Shown: one piece after another, positions 25,530-36,599 of the stretch | Layout of the letters: each line of letters opens with the position of its first letter | How positions within the stretch are numbered: the first letter of the stretch is position 1 | Assembly: GCA_000711775.1 (NCBI GenBank) | Contig: ARYC01000611.1 | Span: forward strand, 62,001 to 126,000 | DNA: 64,000 bases | Source: Oxytricha trifallax | Taxonomy: Eukaryota; Ciliophora; Spirotrichea; Sporadotrichida; Oxytrichidae | Reading direction: 5' to 3' | Made by a program: the position numbers and the translations under genes | Notes under the pieces: generated by a model | The model's database searches: none | Told to the model about the DNA's origin: nothing | Seen by the model: only the letters and a program-made list of their open reading frames with translations

Positions 25530-25689
25530 TTACTCACTTAAAATACTAATATTTAAACATTAAACCCCGACATAAACCCTATTAAAACCCTAATAAAGTA
25601 TGCACTAATAGTCTACTTTTATCAATCAAAAACTCAATCAAACTACTGAAAGGGTTTTGGGGTTTTGAATGATTACTCCATTAAAACTA

Positions 25690-26950
25690 TATTTTATTAT
25701 TTATTATTATAATTTTGGATTAAATGCTGTTTTATCAAAGGATAGTGAGAGATTGGAGGATATAATTGAAAAATTTAAATATACAATTCAAAATTTAAAA
25801 GTAAATTTTGGCATTACAGTCATTTTCTCAAATATACTAAAATAACTTGGTTGAGATGTATCTGCCAATAAATAGTAAAAATATCAAAATAGAATGGCAT
25901 ATTCCTGTACAAAGAGCCAAAGAAGGTAATATAGACTTTCATTTTAAATTTCAATGCAATAGATGTCACAGTAGAACTTGAGATTAACTTGCTATGCACA
26001 GTACTCTTATAAAAATTAGATTTCCAACTTGATGATTAATTTTAAAAAGAGGACTTTGCCAAAGTGTTTTTACTCACAAAATTATTGAGATAGCAAGATA
26101 ATTCCCCTTAAGATTAATAATTTGCTACTTGCTTACAAACCTAAACCTCAAAATTTTAATCAATCAGCTTTAGCCTCTCAAATAGACTTAGAACTGGAAG
26201 ATTTAAGAAATGAGATTTTAAATTGGGCGATTTCATCTGTGACAGAGGATCATTGCGACAAGGATCCAACCAAACATTCGATTAAAGTTTGCTCTGTAGG
26301 CACAACTTTCAAATGATTATGAAAGTAAGCGAAAACTTTGGGATAAATCTAAGCTCAGCGAATGAGCACCCTAATAAAGATTTGCAAAATTATTTAAGAA
26401 GTTTGAGTAGAACTTTGTAAAGCAAAGAAGAATCTGATTTAATTTAAAGTCAAGTTGAAGAAGGGAAAATTCAAAATTGTGAATCAATAAAGCAAATATA
26501 AACGGAGACAAGATAGCTTCAAAGATAGAATTCTGAGTCATTTTCAAAAGAAAGTTTGTTACAATAGAAACTATCACCTATAAATAATAATCTGCGAAGC
26601 TAAAGCAAGTAAAGTCGAAATGTTAAAAAAAATATTATCAAACATGATAAAATTATAAGTTCATTAATTTTAATTAAAATCTATATATTTTCATTGGCTA
26701 ATAGCATTAATCATTTTTAGAAAAGGCTGTGGTATTAGACAATTAAACTTCAACAAATACTTCACAAAATGAAGAGAATTTAAAACTTAAACTAATATAA
26801 GAATAGCTTTAAGAATGATATTTTGTTTCATTCATTGTTGGTAAAATCATTGATGAGATTATAGTTGATATGTTGGTAAAAGACTAAATCTAACATTGCT
26901 TTACCAAAAATATAAAGAAACCCACTTAACTTTTGAATCTAACTTTCTTA
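25690..26950 (+). CDS. Unidentified Gln-rich, coiled-coil-like protein
   Basis: The plus strand is coding-like right after TBE A: AVLSKDSERLEDIIEKF (about 25724), then LLAYKPKPQNFNQSALASQ (26128) with DLELEDLRNEILNWAISS. A long open frame from MKVSENFGINLSSANEH (26318) is rich in Gln/Ser/Lys and follows a heptad-like pattern (LRSLSRTLQSKEESDLIQ). Pieces are in different frames, so introns, IESs or indels separate them. No family recognised. A further hydrophobic open stretch follows to about 27100. Confidence 0.35.
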
Positions 26951-27099
26951 ATAATAATGCTCGTGAATTATATTTATAGAGCTTCATTCTTAACTTACGA
27001 AAATTTCACTGCTACTAAAATAGAGGTTCTATTGAAGAATAACTTGAATAAGATAAATTAACTATGATGGAGGAACTTACTCCTAGTATCAGAGGTTGG

Positions 27100-28600
27100 T
27101 ATTATTAATTAGCTTTATCTTTTAAATTGCTCAAAATAATAATAAAGTACAAAAAGAAAGAGAAATTTTTAATTAAAAAATTAAATAACTAAATAGAATA
27201 TGTATAATTAAATAAATCAAATTAAAACGTATGATATGAAAATAAATAAGAATGTTAATTGAATGCAATAAGGAGGCTTTTGTTTGCATATTTATAATTT
27301 TTTTCTTTTATTATTAATATTACTTCTCTTAATGATTAATTTTAACTAAATGTAATAATTATGTCATATATAGAGTATATTTTAAATCTAATAATATTAC
27401 TTTATATTTTTGGACTTATTTTAAAATCATAATGAGCCGTGACAGTATCAAAGTTCTTTATCTAAAATCAACATTTATATATATTTTTTTATCCACCTAT
27501 TTAAATTGATCGTAATAAATTGAAAATCTTTTAGTATAATTATTATTTATAAAACATACTTACATTAAGATTTTCAGTTTAAAATAAATTAAATTCATTT
27601 GTGATGCTTTTTTTAATAAAAATTTTAATAATCCTTTTTAGTTATTATTGAAGAATATATAAATTAACATAGTTTATATTCTAAATTGAATAAAAGAATA
27701 AAAACATTAGAATAAGGGTGATTGATAATTTTTTTATTAATATATAGCTAATAAGTAAAACTAAATAAAAGCTTGATTAATTTAATATTTTAAAAAAAAC
27801 TGGGTTTAATAGGTTTCGAACTAGTGTTAAAAACTAATAAATATGTTAATATTACCAACTCAATCATATACCATTTTAACTGTTTGATTAATTTTTCTCC
27901 CTTTTAATATGTTTGAAAATAAAACTCATGTACAATCAGAGATTTCAAAATAGTACTAAAGGAGTCTCAATATTATACAGAAGAAATCACATAAATTTTA
28001 GAGAAATTACCTAGGAAAATTTCTAAGTGTAAAATAGGAATATCCTTTAACACTAGAGACTATTAACTTATAGAGAAAGAAATAACACAAATTCATGAGA
28101 TGAGAATGAAGAAATAAGTGACAAAAACTATTTAGGAAAAATACTAAAAACTTAGATGTACAAATTGAGATAGATGAGGAGCTAAAACCTAATACTTTTT
28201 AATTTATTAATAATTTGTTTTAAAAGTTAAATTTGAGTTGATTAAAGTAATTACCACTAATTTATATATCTCTTTAATTATATGCTGTTGAATTAGATTT
28301 ATTGTTTTTTCGCCCAAATTTTTATATATTCTTTTATTTAATTTAATTTTTAATAAAAAAGTTTTAATTAAAAAAAATAAGGGAATTTAAATTAAAATAG
28401 AATCTGCATTATTTAATTTTGTGATATAATTTAGATTGAGAATGAATTATAATGGCTGAGTTTAATACAATAATTGTGGATAAAATTCATTGTTGCTGCT
28501 TTGATTTTCTTAATAAGTGAATTAATCTTAATAATTTCTCTTATATTCACTGGGATGAATGCTTATTATGAATGTGTATCAATTAGAAGTTCACTTAAGA
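27100..28600. other. AT-rich interval, no gene recognised
   Basis: Extremely AT-rich from 27100 to 27900 and again after 28190. The part 27930-28190 has a denser purine-rich composition and short open frames on +, but nothing recognisable. Confidence 0.4.
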
Positions 28601-29250
28601 AAATTTTTTCTGTGTTCAAGGTATCATAAGAAATATAGAGCATAGACTAAATCTTAAGCTCTTTCCATTCTTTTGCAAGCTTTTCCCAATTAATTCTAAC
28701 AAACCATGGATGTCTCATTTAGTCACTCGACTACTTTTTTAAAGTTTTAAGTAGTCGAATTTTTACTTTTTCATGCAAGTCATCGAACAGAATTCTATCA
28801 TCTACACTAAATTACTATTTATATTACATTAATTATTATACTATGCTAGTCATCAAATTCTTTCCGTATTTTAGACAGTGTTAGGATCTTTCAGACAAAA
28901 TTTCATATTCTTGAATTCTTAATACTAATGAGCTTTTCTCTTGTCTAATCCTTCCTCATTAATTTTACAGCATCTGTAAAAGCATCAAGGACAGAGATTG
29001 TCTCTAACTCCTAGTAGTTCATCTTTCAGAATAGAAATATTCGCTTACCCAGAGGTTGATTATCTCTTCATGCAAATACTCTAGAATGATAATGTTATCC
29101 TGATAGCAGCGTACTGACTGCTTCCTTTTGTAATGGTGAGCTTTGGGTTTTTATTATTTGTCAGTGTAGGTTCAGGATGTAAATTTGTCGATTTCTTTTG
29201 ATTTCTTAAGCATTTATTCTAATCATTTGATGAATCCACTATAGAGAGTC
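28600..29250 (-). CDS. Possible AGC-kinase C-terminal fragment
   Basis: The minus strand encodes RILFDDLHEKVKIRLLKTL followed by SSDQMRHPWFVRINWEKL. This resembles the end of a cyclic-nucleotide-dependent kinase catalytic domain (...HpWF..idW..l). Upstream pieces (28860-29250) are open under the ciliate code but not recognisable as the rest of a kinase. TBE B begins at 29256, so the gene may be cut by it or by IESs. Weak call. Confidence 0.35.
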
Positions 29251-29391
29251 GCACTCAAAACCCCAAAACCCTTTCAGTAGTTTAATTGAGTTTTTGATTG
29301 ATAAAAGTAGACTATTAGTGCATACCCTATTAGAGTTTTAATAGGGTTTATGTAGGTTTAATGTTTAAATATTAGTAATTTAAGTGAGTAT

Positions 29392-30443
29392 ATTCGAGGT
29401 TTGGGATCAGTTTATGACAGTGAGTATATAGATTTATTGTTTAAGTTGCGTTATGGATGCGATGAATATAATGATCAACTCAAGCCTATCCTTAATTACA
29501 CGTCTATAGCAAGGCTACTCCATAAATCTCCTGCTACTGTTAGGTCTCACTGTCTATTAGCATTGAATTTAAAGAGATAGCATCTTAATTCTAAGCCTAA
29601 GAGACCTTTAAAATTTTAGCAGCATCATATTGAATATCTTGTAAATGATAAGACTCTTAAATACTGGGCTCATTTCTCTCTGGCCTAGAGGGCTGTGATG
29701 TCTCATCGCCAATTTCCTGAGCTTCACATATCTGCTTAATAGATAGCTAACATATATTAAAAGAACGGAATATCTTACAAGACAGTCAATCGCATTAAGA
29801 GAGTGATTGACTTTAATGTTCCATTTTATAAGAATAATTTAAATTATATATTCGATTAAATGCAGAGGTCTTAAGAACATAATATAAAGTTCATACACAC
29901 TGATGAGGCTGTATTTACATTCAATACCTTTATATAAAGGTCTTGGTACAAGAGGTGTAGTAATATAGAAGTTTATGACTAAAAATTTAAGGTGTAAACT
30001 CATGCTATTCTTGGTGGAATAAGTGAAGATAGTGGCCTCGAGACTTATGTTATTCACCCTCGTTCTATAAAGACTGAATAATAAAATAAGTTCTTGCAAT
30101 AACTCAGAGATAAGTACGCTGACTAAGAGATTATTCTATTCGTTGATAACTTGTGTCAGTTCATAAAACTAAAGACTCAAGGTAGGAATATGAAAGGCTA
30201 AATATAACACCTGTATTTAATGTTCCTTACAGCCCTTAGTTCAATGGAATTGAATTATTTTGGGGGTTATTAAAAGGTCATTATAAGAAACTTCTACTCT
30301 ACCATATGATGCATGACTTGAAGATAGATACTGTAGATTTTATTAAGAGTGCTGCTAAGAAAGTCAGCGATGATAAAGCTAAAGTATGTGCAAGAGAAGG
30401 GAGATTTTGTGTTTATAAATAAGTTTAAGATTTAAGCGAATGA
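29392..30443 (+). pseudogene. TBE B transposase, start codon lost
   Basis: Homologous over the whole length to the transposases of TBE A and D: GSVYDSEYIDLLFKL-like start, FIHTDEAVFTF, FVDNL, FNGIELF. The position of the start codon reads ATT (ATTCGAGG against ATGCGAGG in the other copies). A small insertion follows GATAACTTG (GTGTCAG against GTCAG), and a few further small differences change the frame. Probably inactive. Confidence 0.8.
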
Positions 30444-30464
30444 ATAAGTTCACATATTAAATTT

Positions 30465-31240
30465 GCCCGTAAAGGGATTTGGCTTCTCTTTCTTTTCTTC
30501 CTCTTAAGGCTTGCTTGAGCTCATGTTTCTTCTCTTAGTGCCAGCCCCTGCATCTATGTTCATCTCGTCTGGCTTTTAGAAATCTTTGAAGATTCTCTTA
30601 CTCAATTCATGCTTTACTTGAGACTTTCTCTCTCTGTTTAATTTGCTGCGCTCTTTCATCAAAAATATAGCAGTACCAGGTTTTTCTATAAAGTTAGAGG
30701 ACTAAGCTTACTTGAGATGAAAGGATGCTTTTGAACTTCCTACAGCGAGGTGTCAATTATTTTAATTCCCTGCTTCTCTTTTTCTTCATGAGAGATGCTG
30801 TAGCGTTTCTTATTAGCTTCTTATATAACTTCATTTAAGTACTCAGGTTTCAGAGTTCCAAGAACACCATAGAAGAAGTTTCTCTCTGGCAACTTATTAG
30901 AGAGTTGCAGCTTTGATGGAGGGTAGAGAGCAACATATGGATCACTCATAGCATCATCATTGAGGTTTGCTACTGAAATTTCAGGGTAGTTAGGTATCTC
31001 GATCATTCTTATTTCATTTGACTTTAAAGCTTTTTTCTCTTCACTTAGCAATGCCTTTAAGAATGATATTTTTGTTCCCTCATGTGTTGGCAAGAACAAT
31101 CCAACTATGGTTAATAAGTTAGTTATAAGTGAAAACATACCTTGCTATACCAAGTATTTGTAAAGATCTTCTTTACTTCTGAATTTTCCTATTAAATCTT
31201 GAAATTAAATTCTCTTCATTGCATCATTCATAGACTCCAT
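30465..31240 (-). CDS. TBE B 22-kDa protein
   Basis: Starts MESMNDAMKRI at 31240. The open frame VGLFLPTHEGTKISFLKALL, then MIEIPNYPEISVANLNDD and LPERNFFYGVLGTLKPEY, matches the 22-kDa genes of the other TBEs, with a GT-AG intron near 31100-31140. The 3' end near the transposase is less certain. Confidence 0.7.
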
Positions 31241-31320
31241 CTTGCTTCCAGTTTCTATAAATGTTTATGAAATTTAAAATTATGGATATCCATTCTAAAC
31301 TTACTAAAATTTTACTAAAT

Positions 31321-31877
31321 ATAATTTAAGTTATTGTTGTAAAATGGCAGAGTGAAATAAATTACTCTCTTGATACGATTCACACCTTTGTAAGAGATAC
31401 CGTTTCGTTGATAAGAGTTTGCAACAGATTATGCAGAGATCTTCAACTCAGGGAACTGGCGGTGAAACATAATAGCTCGTTAATCGAGAGAGGAGTGAGC
31501 CCAATACTTCAAAGTTGTTACAATGATAAGATAGTCGATATGCTTTTATAAAAACTTTGACCTCCTCTAAGGCATAGAATTCAGCTATTATTGCTTTAGT
31601 TATACTGCTATAAGGCAGTGGGATCGGACAGTTGATGGACTTCGCTTTAAGAGCAGTGCAATCGACTTATAATTAAGTACTGGTTTGACTTATTCACTGT
31701 ATACATCACATCCATATCGCAGTTTAAACACTAATCTATATACTCTTCATCATAAATAGACCCTAAAAGCTTACTATTTTTGTCTCGCAATTAATTAATA
31801 ACCCTAACTCATAACAAATTCCCTTCAAATCAAACCACTTATAAACCTCATTTTGGGGTTTTGGGGTTTTTAATGAT
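31321..31877 (-). mobile_element. Right end of a second, divergent TBE-like subfamily
   Basis: The minus strand has a degraded transposase N-terminal part (LLGSIYDEEYID, compare GSVYDSEYID in TBE A/D) directly inside a G4T4G4T4 end. The sequence differs widely from the standard TBE here, so it belongs to another TBE group. Several frame breaks. Confidence 0.65.
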
Positions 31878-34218
31878 AGACGAAATTTGCAAAGGTTCCT
31901 AAAGCCTGGTTATAGAGCATTGTATAATAAATTAGTTGTAAATGAAAAATAAAATTTAGAAAATTGGCACATAATGTCATATGGTACAGTTTTGCGAATA
32001 TTTAAAATTAAGCAGCTCTTAGATATACAGATTTACATAATATTTATTCTTACTTAAACCCTAGTAAAAATCTAAATGAATTATGGGCTAATTGCAGTAG
32101 CATAGTATTTATAAAATCTCTAGCTAGTTACACTCTTGCTCATGAATTCATCTTAAAAGGATAGATCCATTTTTCCTTTTCAATTTCCGTGATCTCTCAT
32201 CTATATCTAACATATTTTAAAATATGACAACATGTTTTATTTAAGTTTTGTGAACAACAAAGTTTAAATGAAAAAATTCTATGCTTTAAAGATTTCTTTG
32301 ATTGATTATAAGTTAAAAAAAAAGATATAATTCTCTTATTACACTGACTGATTATTCAAAAGGTGTTGATTTTTATCATTATGCTAATTATGAAATTCAA
32401 GTTGAATAAGTGAATTACAAAAATAAATATTCAAATTCATATAAACAAACGAGATCTTAACTATATTTAAAATATTAAACTTACATATCATTAAAATTAA
32501 AATGTTGTTTAAAAGTGGGCAAAAGGATGAAAAATTTTGTACTTTTTCCCCACTTTTTAGTAGATGATAATTAAAAGTATAATATACCATATTTACACTT
32601 TATATATAATCTATTTTTATATAGATAATAAATAATGTTAACTAAATTCAATGATTGAGATTATTATAAAAATGTAATCACTTTATCATCATTTCCGATG
32701 GATGTATTATAAATTAAGAATTATCTTATTTTATATGTCATAACTATATATATATCTATTGAATTCAGGATTAAATGATCAGAATTTAAAATAAAATAGA
32801 ATTAATATAAATTAACTTCCATTTTTAATAAATTTAACTTAATTTATAACTATATATTTGTCAATAAACTAAATACATCTTTAATCATTACAAACTTAAA
32901 ACTACATATATTCAAATTATACATAAATAAAAATGGTTATTTTGTATAAAATGATAATCAAACATTTCATTTCTTAAATATCTACTAAAAATTATTTTTA
33001 TAATATTACGAATGATTACAATGCTTATTGTTATAATCTTAAAATTAACTATAACTACTTTGTATTATATATTTCTACAACTCAAATATTAAAGTTAATT
33101 TTGATAAATATATTATAATTTTTCAACAATCCTTTGTAGTAATTTCAATGAATAAAGTAAACCTGCTTTGCTCTAATTTTCTAAGTGTTTTTAAAAAATC
33201 TTACATTTGATTAAAAAGAATATTAACTTCATTACTTTCAATAGAAAAAATCAAAGAATTTATCACAATCACCTTTTGAAAGTATGACAGTATTAAATAA
33301 TGACTACTCTAATCATAGTTAAATTAAAATTTCTAATATTATCTATCAAACTTCTGTAGTTGTTTTGGGGTTTTGTATAGTAGAAATAATAATGAATTTT
33401 TAGGAAAAAAGTAGAAAGAAATTTGATTTCCTGTATATAGTCGGAAATTTACTCTATTAAAATAATTTAAAACCAAACTTAATTAAGCTTTAAATACACA
33501 GCAATACACTTTCTAAAAGATAAATCAAAAGTCCGGCTGCATATATTTAAAAGAAGCCATCATATAATTAAATGTCCATTTCCTGAATTTAAATGAAATT
33601 CTCAATCAAAACGCCTTCTCTTTATCATCTTCGGTAAAATATTATCTAAGACTCAAGCAGTTAGCGGAAGTTATATCACAAGTCCATGAAATTACTTAAA
33701 TTGAGGCATGAGAAATGGATGTGTTTAGAGTGAATTTTAGTTAAGCTTAAATAGTTACTCATTTTTATAAAGCTTCTTTGATTGAAATTTTATCACGATT
33801 TTTTTTTTTGAATTCTATTAACTGTTTTATTATTGCAATGCTAAATTTAGTTTAAATAAAAGCTATTTGCATCAGTTGCAAATTCACTTTTTACTTTCAT
33901 AGATAGAGTGAATATTGATGAGAATAACGAGTTAAATAAACAACTCCTCTTTTACGGCTTGATTTGACCTTAAATAATCCAGTAATGGTGCAATTTTAGG
34001 TATTCTAAAAATAATAATAATGATAATTTATCTTCCTAGCTGATAAAATTAGTCTTAAATATGGTAAAAATGCAAAAATATTAAATTGCAGGATGAATAT
34101 TGCGATATGATTTACACAGCGCTATATATATTTCATTTAAATTGTTTTATTCATATGATATAACATATAAATTAAGATTTTTTCTCATTTGCCTTTCAAC
34201 CCATACAACTATGAATTA
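31878..34218. other. AT-rich spacer, no gene recognised
   Basis: Long AT-rich interval with no family match in any frame. A G4T4-like motif (GTTTTGGGGTTTTG, 33361-33374) stands alone without a TBE terminal repeat next to it and may be the remnant of an element end. Confidence 0.5.
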
Positions 34219-34597
34219 TTTATTTCATTAATTTAATATTGTTAATTTATGAAATATTATTGCTAAAGTAAAATAGATTTGGGAAAATAGAAATTTAGAA
34301 ATACAAATCAATTTGTGATGAGGCGTAACTGCCATGTATAGCGCAGCGTTTAAATCTAATTACGTTTAAAGTAAATTAAGTTAATGAGTGATTATTAAAC
34401 AGTCAGATTAAAATTATAATTGTACACATTATGTTTTAAAAAAATGTGAAATTTGGAACTGTACATATTAATTTAAATAATATTAATAGTTTTAGTGTTA
34501 AATACATTAAAATGTACAATGTACAATTATTACATAAATAAGAACATAGACTGTACAAAATGCTAATTATATTTAATCCTGATATTTATTAATTAAT
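34219..34597. repeat. Left long inverted terminal repeat of the Rep element
   Basis: Begins TTTATTTCATTAATTTAA and contains TGTACA-rich sequence. It matches the reverse complement of 36011-36394 over nearly its whole length, with scattered substitutions and small indels. Confidence 0.9.
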
Positions 34598-34699
34598 TAT
34601 TTAAAATTATATTTAAAAAATGGTACGGCTTAGCTAATGGCATGAAATATTCAAATCATTGGATCACTCTTTGGTACTTATAATCCTGATCAGTTGTGA

Positions 34700-35930
34700 C
34701 ATACAACTATCGAAATGAATACACACCAATATCAACAGCATCACAGATCAAATGAGAGACACTTCTTCCTCTTCTTGATAAATGATTTGGTTCCAAGAAA
34801 AAAAAGTATCTTCAAATTCTTGAAGGCCTAAAGGGCCAACTAGTAAACTCAGCCTCTCCATCAGCGGTCCAAATCACAAAAAATTCTCATATCCATCTGA
34901 AAAGAGATCAAATTAGTTTTTCAAAGGGCTTTTTCTTTAGAGATAAATGCAATGGAGGCCTGGCAATGAATAAGCTATAAATAGGATCAACTATTTTTGG
35001 GAAGGTGCAAATGAAGTATATTTTTGGAAATTTAAGTGAGCTTGAGCTTTTAACAGGCGATGCCTGTAATTTCCATGATTTTCTCGAATATAAAGTATAA
35101 ACTACAAGAAAGGATCCAAACCTCCAGTTATCAATGAGAAACTAATCAGGAAGAAGCTTAAACAGCGAGTTTGTTGACATGGTTCGAACTGTCCTAGCAA
35201 GTGGCGTTGGGGACTTGTACTCTAAATACTAGCATGTTAACAGCCAACGATGCTCCAAATAACTCATGACCTATCTTCAATCCCAGGTCAAGAATCCCAA
35301 TATCTATAAGCACACTTATCAAGTTCTCCATGATGCTCAGTACTTTGATGCCATAGATAAACTTTATCGCGTGATGTTCAGGAAGTGCCCTGATAAAATC
35401 AACGTAGTGAAGTATTATGGCGAATCAAACACTGGCAAGAGCACCATTAGGAAGTGCGTGCAAAACATATTTAGATGCGAGGAGCTTAAAGTTGTGAACT
35501 AGAAATTCTGTGTGGATGTAGGCAAGTCTTTTATAGAACGACTCTTTATCATTATGGACGAAGTGATATTGGGTGCATTGTTCCACCAGGATATGATCCA
35601 AAACATCAAGGTATTCTTTGAAAGAGAAGGCTTCGTATACACACTTATGCATTACAATGCAGACATTAAGATACAAAGACGTTCAAGTGCTCGTTATTTC
35701 TAATCAAGATCCTATCAGCATAATACCTCTGATAGAATAAAAGCAATTCAAGACCAGGATACTGAGCTCGGAGTTCACAAGTTCAATGATTAGAAGCACT
35801 GATAAGTTTCCGTTTAAAGAGGATAGTTTAGCCTAATACTTCTTTGACAGACTGGTGAAAGATGGTGAGATAGACCCGGAGTCAATAAATACAGAAGACA
35901 CAGAAGTAGACTGAAGATGGAAAAGTTGAA
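34700..35930 (+). pseudogene. Rep-like gene (HUH endonuclease and SF3 helicase), fossil
   Basis: Lies between the long inverted repeats. The family, from established knowledge, nicks DNA at an origin and unwinds it during rolling-circle replication. The part carrying the helicase starts near 35266. The gene is not whole, with about two or three breaks. Confidence 0.55.
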
Positions 35931-36010
35931 ATAGAATGATCAAGACAGACGGAGAGGAGCGGTTTAGAGTGATTTCCACAACTAAACGATTCTTTGCCAT
36001 TTATTGGTTT

Positions 36011-36394
36011 AAGTAATTCATAAATATCAGGATTAAATATAATTAGCATTTTGTACAGTCTATGTTCTTATTTATGTAATAATTGTACATTGTACATTTT
36101 AATGTATTTAACACTAAAACTATTAATATTATTTTAAAAAATTAATATGTACAGTTCCAAATTTCACATTTTTTAAAACATTATGTGTACAATTATAATT
36201 TTAATCTGACAGCTTAGTAATCACTCATTAACTTAATTTACTTTAAACTTAATTAGATATAAACGCTGCGCTAATACATGGCAGTTACACCTCATCCCAA
36301 ATAAATTTGTATTTCTAAATTTCTATTTTCCCAAATCAATTATACTTTAGCAATAATATTTCATAAATTCATAATATTAAATTAATGAAATAAA
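36011..36394. repeat. Right long inverted terminal repeat of the Rep element
   Basis: Reverse complement of 34219-34597, ending ATTAATGAAATAAA. The outer borders are where similarity stops. No obvious target duplication was identified. Confidence 0.9.
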
Positions 36395-36599
36395 CTTATT
36401 TAGTTAAGAAGTCTATTTCTTTTTATGAGAGTTATATTTAACTTGCTGCCATTATAATAATTAATATCAGTATTGCTAAAATACGTAAAAATATGAAATA
36501 TGAGAAATAAATTAAATATTTAATTATGACCAACTTATAGAAACCACTGTGTTGATGCATTGTGTATTACAACCAAATTTGATGATTTTAGTGTTCAGC

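Larger units (their letters stand above)
21563..25667. mobile_element. Telomere-bearing element (TBE) A, full length
   Basis: 4105 bp. Both ends start CAAAACCCCAAAACCC and continue as inverted repeats (TTTCAGTAGTTTGATTGAG and on), flanked by a 3-bp AAT duplication (21560-21562 and 25668-25670), the ANT target known for TBEs. It holds the three known TBE genes: 57-kDa zinc-finger/kinase (-), 22-kDa (+) and 42-kDa transposase (-). TBEs are DNA transposons removed during macronuclear development. In Oxytricha their transposases are known to be needed for genome rearrangement, so copies with intact genes are of interest. All three ORFs here look largely open. Confidence 0.95.
29256..31877. mobile_element. 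TBE B, chimeric and deleted
   Basis: The left end starts CAAAACCCCAAAACCC at 29256 with the standard TBE inverted repeat (preceding bases ACT). It contains transposase (+) and 22-kDa (-) genes but no 57-kDa gene. After 31320 the sequence switches to a divergent transposase N-terminal piece on - and ends in GGGGTTTTGGGG at 31855-31876, a telomere-like end that differs from the standard one. No matching 3-bp duplication is seen at the right. It looks like a TBE joined to the end of a second TBE subfamily, with the interior lost. Confidence 0.8.
34219..36394. mobile_element. Virus-like Rep/helicase element with long inverted terminal repeats
   Basis: About 2.18 kb bounded by inverted repeats of about 380 bp (34219-34597 and 36011-36394) that are roughly 90 percent alike, so it is fairly but not very recent. 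The interior, on +, encodes a protein resembling the replication initiator of single-stranded DNA viruses: an HUH-like HIHLK motif, then an SF3-helicase region with a Walker A site (GESNTGKST) and a Walker B-like acidic pair. No capsid gene is seen. The coding part looks broken in a few places and is treated as a fossil. The combination of a viral-type Rep with long inverted repeats could also be a Rep-based transposon. Confidence 0.6.

Noticed and set aside
33361-33374. Lone G4T4-like motif as a TBE end
   Set aside because: The TBE-specific inner terminal repeat (CAGTAGTTTGATTGAG) is absent beside it, so no element can be called.
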